The position numbers and the translations under genes were made by a program. The notes under the pieces were generated by a model. The model was not told where the DNA came from. It was given only the letters and a program-made list of their open reading frames with translations, and did not search any database. From an uncultured Adlercreutzia sp. (GTDB lineage Bacteria; Actinomycetota; Coriobacteriia; Coriobacteriales; Eggerthellaceae), in assembly GCA_902478715.1 (NCBI GenBank), contig CABSMC010000097.1, positions 1-8,343 of the forward strand: a DNA stretch of 8,343 nucleotides, read 5' to 3'. This document shows positions 4,965 to 8,343 of this stretch, one piece after another. The stretch's first letter is position 1. Each line of letters starts with the position of its first letter.

Positions 4965-6551
4965 CTACTCGCCCAGAAGCTCCGCGAGGTCGGCCTCCGG
5001 GGTGGTGATGGGGGCGATGCCGTAGTTCTCGACGAGGACGTCGAGAACGCCCGGGCTCACGAAGGCCGGCAGCGTGGGGCCGAGCTTGATATTCCGAATG
5101 CCCAGGTACAGCAGCGTGAGCAGGATGCAGACGGCCTTCTGCTCGTACCAGGACAGCACCATGGACAGCGGCAGGTCGTTCACGCCGCAGTCGAAGGCCT
5201 CGGCCAGGGCTACGGCCACCTGGATGGCGCTGTAGGCATCGTTGCACTGGCCCATGTCCATGAGGCGCGGCAGGCCGCCGATCTCGCCCAGATCGAGGTC
5301 GTTGAAGCGGTACTTGCCGCAGGCCAGGGTGAGCACCACCGTGTCGTCAGGGGTGGCCTTCACGAACTCGGTGTAGTAGTTGCGGCCCGGGCGCGCGCCG
5401 TCGCAGCCGGCGACGAGGAAGAAGTGCTTGATGGCGCCGCTCTTCACCGCGTCCACCACCGTGTCGGCCACGGAGAGCACCGTGCCCTGGGCGAAGCCCG
5501 TGGTCATCGTCGTGCCGCCGTTGATGCCGGGAATCGTGTGGGGCTCGTCGTAGCCGCCCAGCTCCAGCGCCTTCTGGATAACCGGGCCGAAGTCCTTGTC
5601 GGGGCCGATATGCGTGCAGCCGGGGAAGGCGACGACTTCCGTGGTGAACACGTTGTCGGCGTAGCTCTCCTTGGGAGGCACGAGGCAGTTGGTGGTGAAC
5701 AGGAAGGCCGCGGGCACGCCGTCGAACTCCTTCTTCTGGTTCTGCCACGCGGTACCGAAATTGCCCTTGAGCTGCGGGTACTTCTTCAGCTCCGGATAGG
5801 CGTGGGCCGGCAGCATCTCGCCGTGGGTGTAGACGCTCACGCCTGTGCCCTCGGTCTGCTCCAGCAGAAGCTTCAGGTCGTGCAAGTCGTGGCCGGAGAT
5901 GACGATGAACGGGCCCGGCTCCACCTCCATGGCGACGGTGGTGGGCTCCGGCGTGCCGTAAGTGCCCGTGTTGGCCTCATCGAGCAGCCTCATGCAGCCG
6001 AGGTTCACCTCGCCCACCTTCAGCGCCAGGGGCAGAAGCGCGTCCACCGAGCCCGGCTCGGCCAGCTGCGCCAGGGCGTCGGCGAAGAACTCGTCGACAG
6101 TCGCGTCGCGGTAGCCCAGCACCCGGGCATGGTAGGCGTAGGCCGCCGTACCGCGCAGGCCGAACAGCACGAGGGACTTGAGCGAGCGGATGTCCTCGTC
6201 GTCGCCCCAGATCTGGTCGACGTCGTAGTCGGAGACCGGCTCGATGCCGGCCGCGGCGGCCACGGCGGCCGTCTCGACGCGCACTGCGTCCTTAAGCGCG
6301 GTCACGGCCTGCCCGTCGAAGTTCACGTTGGTCATGCAGGTGAACAGGCCGTCCACGATGAGATCGCAGATACGGTCGTTCTTGACGCCGGCCTCCCGGG
6401 CCGTGCGGGCCAGGGCGATCATCGCCCCGGTCAGCGCGTCCTGGGCATCGGCCACATCGGCCGGCTTGCCGCACACGCCGGCGCCGCCGGTGCAGGCCTC
6501 GCACTTCGCCACCTGCTCGCATTGGAAGCAAAACATTTGCTCTGTCGCCAT
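4965..6551 (-). CDS. hcp: Hybrid cluster protein (hydroxylamine/nitric oxide reductase)
   Basis: Hcp carries a [4Fe-4S]-type cluster and a unique Fe-S-O hybrid cluster. It reduces nitric oxide to nitrous oxide, reduces hydroxylamine in vitro, and acts as a protein S-nitrosylase in E. coli. The 528 residues include every hybrid-cluster ligand: H221, E245, C289, C383, C411, C436, E470 and K472. They sit at a constant offset of 23-24 from the Desulfovibrio vulgaris numbering, so the fold is intact. The N-terminal cluster site is C8-x2-C11-x8-C20-x6-C27, the closely spaced form typical of anaerobes, with an additional C17 inside it. The ATG at 6549-6551 has AAAGGGAG five bases upstream. The open frame extends upstream into the regulator gene, but that extension is spurious. 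No hcr reductase gene is adjacent; electrons presumably come from ferredoxin or rubredoxin-type donors. A small hairpin (CGGCC/GGCCG, 6572-6586) sits in the leader. Confidence 0.97.
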   Translation of the reverse strand: MATEQMFCFQCEQVAKCEACTGGAGVCGKPADVADAQDALTGAMIALARTAREAGVKNDRICDLIVDGLFTCMTNVNFDGQAVTALKDAVRVETAAVAAAAGIEPVSDYDVDQIWGDDEDIRSLKSLVLFGLRGTAAYAYHARVLGYRDATVDEFFADALAQLAEPGSVDALLPLALKVGEVNLGCMRLLDEANTGTYGTPEPTTVAMEVEPGPFIVISGHDLHDLKLLLEQTEGTGVSVYTHGEMLPAHAYPELKKYPQLKGNFGTAWQNQKKEFDGVPAAFLFTTNCLVPPKESYADNVFTTEVVAFPGCTHIGPDKDFGPVIQKALELGGYDEPHTIPGINGGTTMTTGFAQGTVLSVADTVVDAVKSGAIKHFFLVAGCDGARPGRNYYTEFVKATPDDTVVLTLACGKYRFNDLDLGEIGGLPRLMDMGQCNDAYSAIQVAVALAEAFDCGVNDLPLSMVLSWYEQKAVCILLTLLYLGIRNIKLGPTLPAFVSPGVLDVLVENYGIAPITTPEADLAELLGE

Positions 6552-6626
6552 AGACACTCCCTTTCGGGTCGCGGCCCTTGCGGCCGTGTTCCAGTAGATA
6601 GACGGCACCGTTGCGCCGCTGTTGTG

Positions 6627-6632
6627 AAGGTA
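6627..6632 (-). promoter_or_regulatory. Candidate -10 box of hcp, spaced for class II activation
   Basis: Minus-strand TACCTT lies where a Crp/Fnr activator bound to the 6654-6669 palindrome would need it. A start at 6620 puts the palindrome centre exactly at -41.5. The hexamer is weak (three of six), as is common for activated promoters. An alternative is TACAAT (minus strand, 6648-6653 region) abutting the palindrome, which would instead imply repression. Confidence 0.3.
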
Positions 6633-6653
6633 CTGGCACGGCAGGGCATTGTA

Positions 6654-6669
6654 TGTTGTAATCACAACA
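6654..6669. promoter_or_regulatory. Crp/Fnr-type operator between hcp and its regulator
   Basis: TGTTGTAATCACAACA has perfect six-base arms around four central bases. Its inner part is GTTGT-N4-ACAAC, the five-four-five geometry of Fnr (TTGAT-N4-ATCAA) and of some HcpR sites. It lies in the 150-base divergent gap, 102 bases from the hcp start and 32 bases from the regulator start. It overlaps TGTAAT (6657-6662), a possible regulator -10 box with CTGGCA 18 bases ahead, so autorepression together with hcp activation is plausible. A lone TTGTGA half-site lies at 6622-6627. Confidence 0.7.
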
Positions 6670-6701
6670 AACGAAGCTTCCTTCAATGAAAAGGTTGACC
6701 C

Positions 6702-7385
6702 ATGGAACGAAACGCCTTCCTGACTGGAACGCCGCTGTTTTCGGGCGTGGCATCGCAGGAGGTCGGCGCGATGCTCGATTGCCTCGATGCCCATGAGCGC
6801 CGCTATGCCCAGGGCGAGCGCATCCATCATATGGGGGATTCGGTGTCCACTGCCGGCATCGTGCTCACGGGGCGCGTCCGCATCGAGCACGTCGACCCCT
6901 GGGGCAACGTGAGCGTCGTGGGCATGCGCGGGCCCGGTGCCATGTTCGGCGAGGCCTACGCCGCCGCCGGCGAGCCGCTGCTCGTGGACGTCGTCGCCGA
7001 CCAGGACTGCACCGTCCTCTTCCTGAATCTCGCGAAGGTGGTCGGCCCCTGCTCGTGCCGCTGCGACCGCCACGCCCTCGTGGCCCGCAACATGATCGCC
7101 GCCATCGCTCGGCAGAGCCTCGCCCTCTCGCGCCGCATCTTTCACGTAGCGCCCAAGTCCATCCGCGGCAAGGTGCTCGCCTACCTCTCCAATGAGGCCG
7201 AGCGCACCGGCACCCGCGAGTTCGACATCCCCTTCAACCGCCAGCAGCTCGCCGACTACCTGGGGGTGGATCGCAGCGCGCTATCGGCGGAGCTGTCCCG
7301 CATGCAGAAGGCGGGGCTCATCCGATGCCGCCGCAACCACTTCGCGCTGCCTCACTCCCCCTCGAACAGCACCGTGGAGAAGTAG
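6702..7385 (+). CDS. Crp/Fnr-family transcriptional regulator, likely controlling hcp (HcpR-like)
   Basis: The 227-residue protein has a cyclic-nucleotide-binding-like beta-barrel (about 10-112), a long dimerisation helix (about 124-146) and a winged helix-turn-helix (about 150-216). The recognition region is NRQQLADYLGVDRSALSAELSRMQKAGLI (179-207). It sits divergent from hcp across a matching palindrome, which in anaerobes is the typical context of HcpR, a sensor of nitrosative stress. The orthology is inferred. A C117-S-C119-R-C121-D-R-H124 cluster lies at the barrel-helix junction; relatives often keep only the C-x-x-H part, so metal, Fe-S or heme sensing is possible. C27, C103 and C209 are scattered. 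ATG has AAAAGG seven bases upstream. The last 11 codons overlap the convergent cysK gene, and the tail after the HTH wing is short and polar. Confidence 0.93.
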   Translation: MERNAFLTGTPLFSGVASQEVGAMLDCLDAHERRYAQGERIHHMGDSVSTAGIVLTGRVRIEHVDPWGNVSVVGMRGPGAMFGEAYAAAGEPLLVDVVADQDCTVLFLNLAKVVGPCSCRCDRHALVARNMIAAIARQSLALSRRIFHVAPKSIRGKVLAYLSNEAERTGTREFDIPFNRQQLADYLGVDRSALSAELSRMQKAGLIRCRRNHFALPHSPSNSTVEK

Positions 7386-8293
7386 CGCTCGCCGGTGTCG
7401 GGGGCCAGCGTTACCACGGTCTTGTCCGGGCCGAGCTTGCGGGCCAACTGCAGGGCTGCCGCCACGTTGGTGCCCGAGGAGATGCCACAGAACAGCCCCT
7501 CCTCCCGGGCGAGGCGCCGCGCGCACGCCAGGGCCTCCCCGTCGGTCACCACGACGATCTCGTCGATGAGCGAGGTGTCCATGATGGCGGGCAGGATGCC
7601 GTCGCCGATGCCCATCTGCACGTGGGTGCCGATGGCGCCGCCCGAGAGCAGTGCGGCATGCTCGGGCTCGGCGGCCCAGATCTGCACCTCGGGGAAGACC
7701 GCGCGCAGCTCGGAGCCTATGCCGGTGATGGTGCCACCCGTGCCAAACCCGGAGCAGAAGCCGTCGATGGCGATGCCGGCCGCGCGCACGTCGGCGAGGA
7801 TCTCCGCGGCCGTGCCGTCCACGTGGGCTGCCAGGTTGTCGCGGTTCACGAACTGCTGGGGCACGAACACGCGCGGATCTTCCGCGGCCATCTTCTGGGC
7901 GAGCGCGATGCACTCCTCGATGCACGCGCCGATGTCGCCCTCGTCGTGGACGCAGATCACCTCGGCCCCGTAATGCTCCATGATGCGCCGGCGCTCCACC
8001 GAGCAGGAGTCCGGCATGACGATGCGGGCCGCGTAGCCCTTCACGGCCGCCACAAGGGCGAGCCCCACGCCCTGGTTGCCGCTCGTGGGCTCCACGATGA
8101 TGGAATCAGGCCCGAGCTCGCCGCGCTCCTCGGCGCGCTCGATCATCTTCAGCGCCGTGCGCGTCTTCACCGATCCGCCCACGTTCACCGCCTCGAACTT
8201 CACGAGCACCTGGGCGTCGTCGGGCCCGGTCATGCGCCGCAGCCGCACGAGCGGCGTCGATCCCACGGCCTTTAAAACGTTGTCGCAGATCAT
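7352..8293 (-). CDS. cysK: Cysteine synthase-family PLP enzyme (O-acetylserine sulfhydrylase-like)
   Basis: This 313-residue beta-family PLP enzyme probably makes cysteine from O-acetylserine (or a related activated serine) and sulfide. PLP would bind K43 in NVGGSVKTR (37-45). The substrate loop is EPTSGNQGVG (68-77), the phosphate loop GFGTGGTITG (182-191), and S272 lies in ISSGTN. It departs from textbook CysK in three places: SVK-T-R instead of SVK-D-R, GNQG instead of GNTG, and HDEGDIGACIEECI where CysK has its G-M-x-G-A-I segment. It may therefore belong to a side clade with another donor substrate. ATG at 8291-8293 has GAGGGG upstream. The ATG overlaps the stop of an upstream frame (ATGA). 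Its 3' end overlaps the regulator gene by 34 bp, and no terminator was seen before that point. Confidence 0.88.
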   Translation of the reverse strand: MICDNVLKAVGSTPLVRLRRMTGPDDAQVLVKFEAVNVGGSVKTRTALKMIERAEERGELGPDSIIVEPTSGNQGVGLALVAAVKGYAARIVMPDSCSVERRRIMEHYGAEVICVHDEGDIGACIEECIALAQKMAAEDPRVFVPQQFVNRDNLAAHVDGTAAEILADVRAAGIAIDGFCSGFGTGGTITGIGSELRAVFPEVQIWAAEPEHAALLSGGAIGTHVQMGIGDGILPAIMDTSLIDEIVVVTDGEALACARRLAREEGLFCGISSGTNVAAALQLARKLGPDKTVVTLAPDTGERYFSTVLFEGE

Positions 8294-8343
8294 AGCTTCC
8301 CCTCACCTTCGGGGTCATCGTTTTCCACGACAGATTCTAGCAT
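8290..8343 (-). CDS. C-terminal end of an unidentified upstream gene (partial, enters from right edge)
   Basis: A minus-strand frame is open from the right edge and stops with TGA at 8290-8292, overlapping the cysK ATG as ATGA. The visible 17 residues are MLESVVENDDPEGEGKL; the Met may be internal because the frame continues off the edge. The tail is acidic and shows no family. The four-base overlap and the cysK ribosome site inside it are typical of a translationally coupled operon. A frame this short could be open by chance. Confidence 0.45.
   Translation of the reverse strand: MLESVVENDDPEGEGKL

Noticed and set aside
6569..6590. GC-rich hairpin in the hcp leader as a riboswitch
   Set aside because: Only about five good pairs (CGGCC/GGCCG) with a five-base loop; too small and too ordinary for this base composition.
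6622..6639. Second HcpR-like site starting with TTGTGA
   Set aside because: The expected TCACAA partner half is missing (TGGCAC is there), so only a half-site is present.
4818..6689. 623-residue plus-strand open frame covering hcp
   Set aside because: It is antisense to hcp, whose ligands are all intact. Its composition (Ala/Gly/Leu/Arg/His/Val-rich, no motif) is the usual mirror frame in high-GC DNA.
6552..7145. N-terminal extension of the hcp frame to 726 residues
   Set aside because: It runs through the divergent promoter region and antisense through the regulator gene. The ATG at 6549-6551 has a good Shine-Dalgarno and gives the normal family N-terminus.
7325..8275. 316-residue plus-strand open frame opposite cysK
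   Set aside because: Antisense shadow of a clear PLP enzyme gene; rich in His, Asp, Arg and Gly with no recognisable domain.

Overview
The window is high-GC, tightly packed bacterial DNA with nothing mobile in it. Gene content suggests a strict or facultative anaerobe of the actinobacterial class Coriobacteriia (Eggerthella/Gordonibacter-like). The grounds are the high GC, the four-cysteine N-terminal motif of an anaerobe-type hybrid cluster protein, and the style of the Crp/Fnr regulator and stand-alone SPFH protein. This placement is inference from protein character, not from a search.

Left part (1-2348, all minus strand). This is a conserved housekeeping block, read right to left: rplS (ribosomal protein L19), rnhB (RNase HII), yraN (UPF0102 nuclease-fold protein) and the start of comM (Mg-chelatase-like AAA+ ATPase), which runs off the left edge. 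rplS has a plausible sigma70 promoter and is followed by a strong UUCG-loop terminator, so rnhB-yraN-comM depend on read-through or a weaker internal promoter. The rnhB-yraN gap holds two unexplained structures: GTCGCA repeated four times at exactly 11-bp spacing, and a 12-bp hairpin that contains the yraN Shine-Dalgarno and ends at its start codon.

Middle part (2421-4774). A membrane-anchored SPFH/band-7 protein on the minus strand is divergent from a two-domain enzyme on the plus strand. The enzyme fuses an isochorismatase-type cysteine hydrolase to an ADP-ribose-pyrophosphatase-like NUDIX domain, and all the key residues of both are intact.

Right part (4868-8343). hcp (hybrid cluster protein, nitric oxide/hydroxylamine reduction) is divergent from a Crp/Fnr regulator gene. 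Between them lies a perfect 6-4-6 palindrome, TGTTGT-N4-ACAACA, well placed as an operator for both. The regulator resembles HcpR in context and carries an unusual Cys-x-Cys-x-Cys. Its 3' end overlaps, tail to tail by 34 bp, a cysteine-synthase-family gene. That gene starts inside an ATGA overlap with a further minus-strand reading frame entering from the right edge. Together these suggest a nitrosative-stress and cysteine/Fe-S supply neighbourhood.

No non-coding stretch exceeds 300 bases. The longest gaps are 892-1039, 4775-4964 and 6552-6701, and each is described below. No tRNA, rRNA, CRISPR, insertion sequence or prophage gene was seen.
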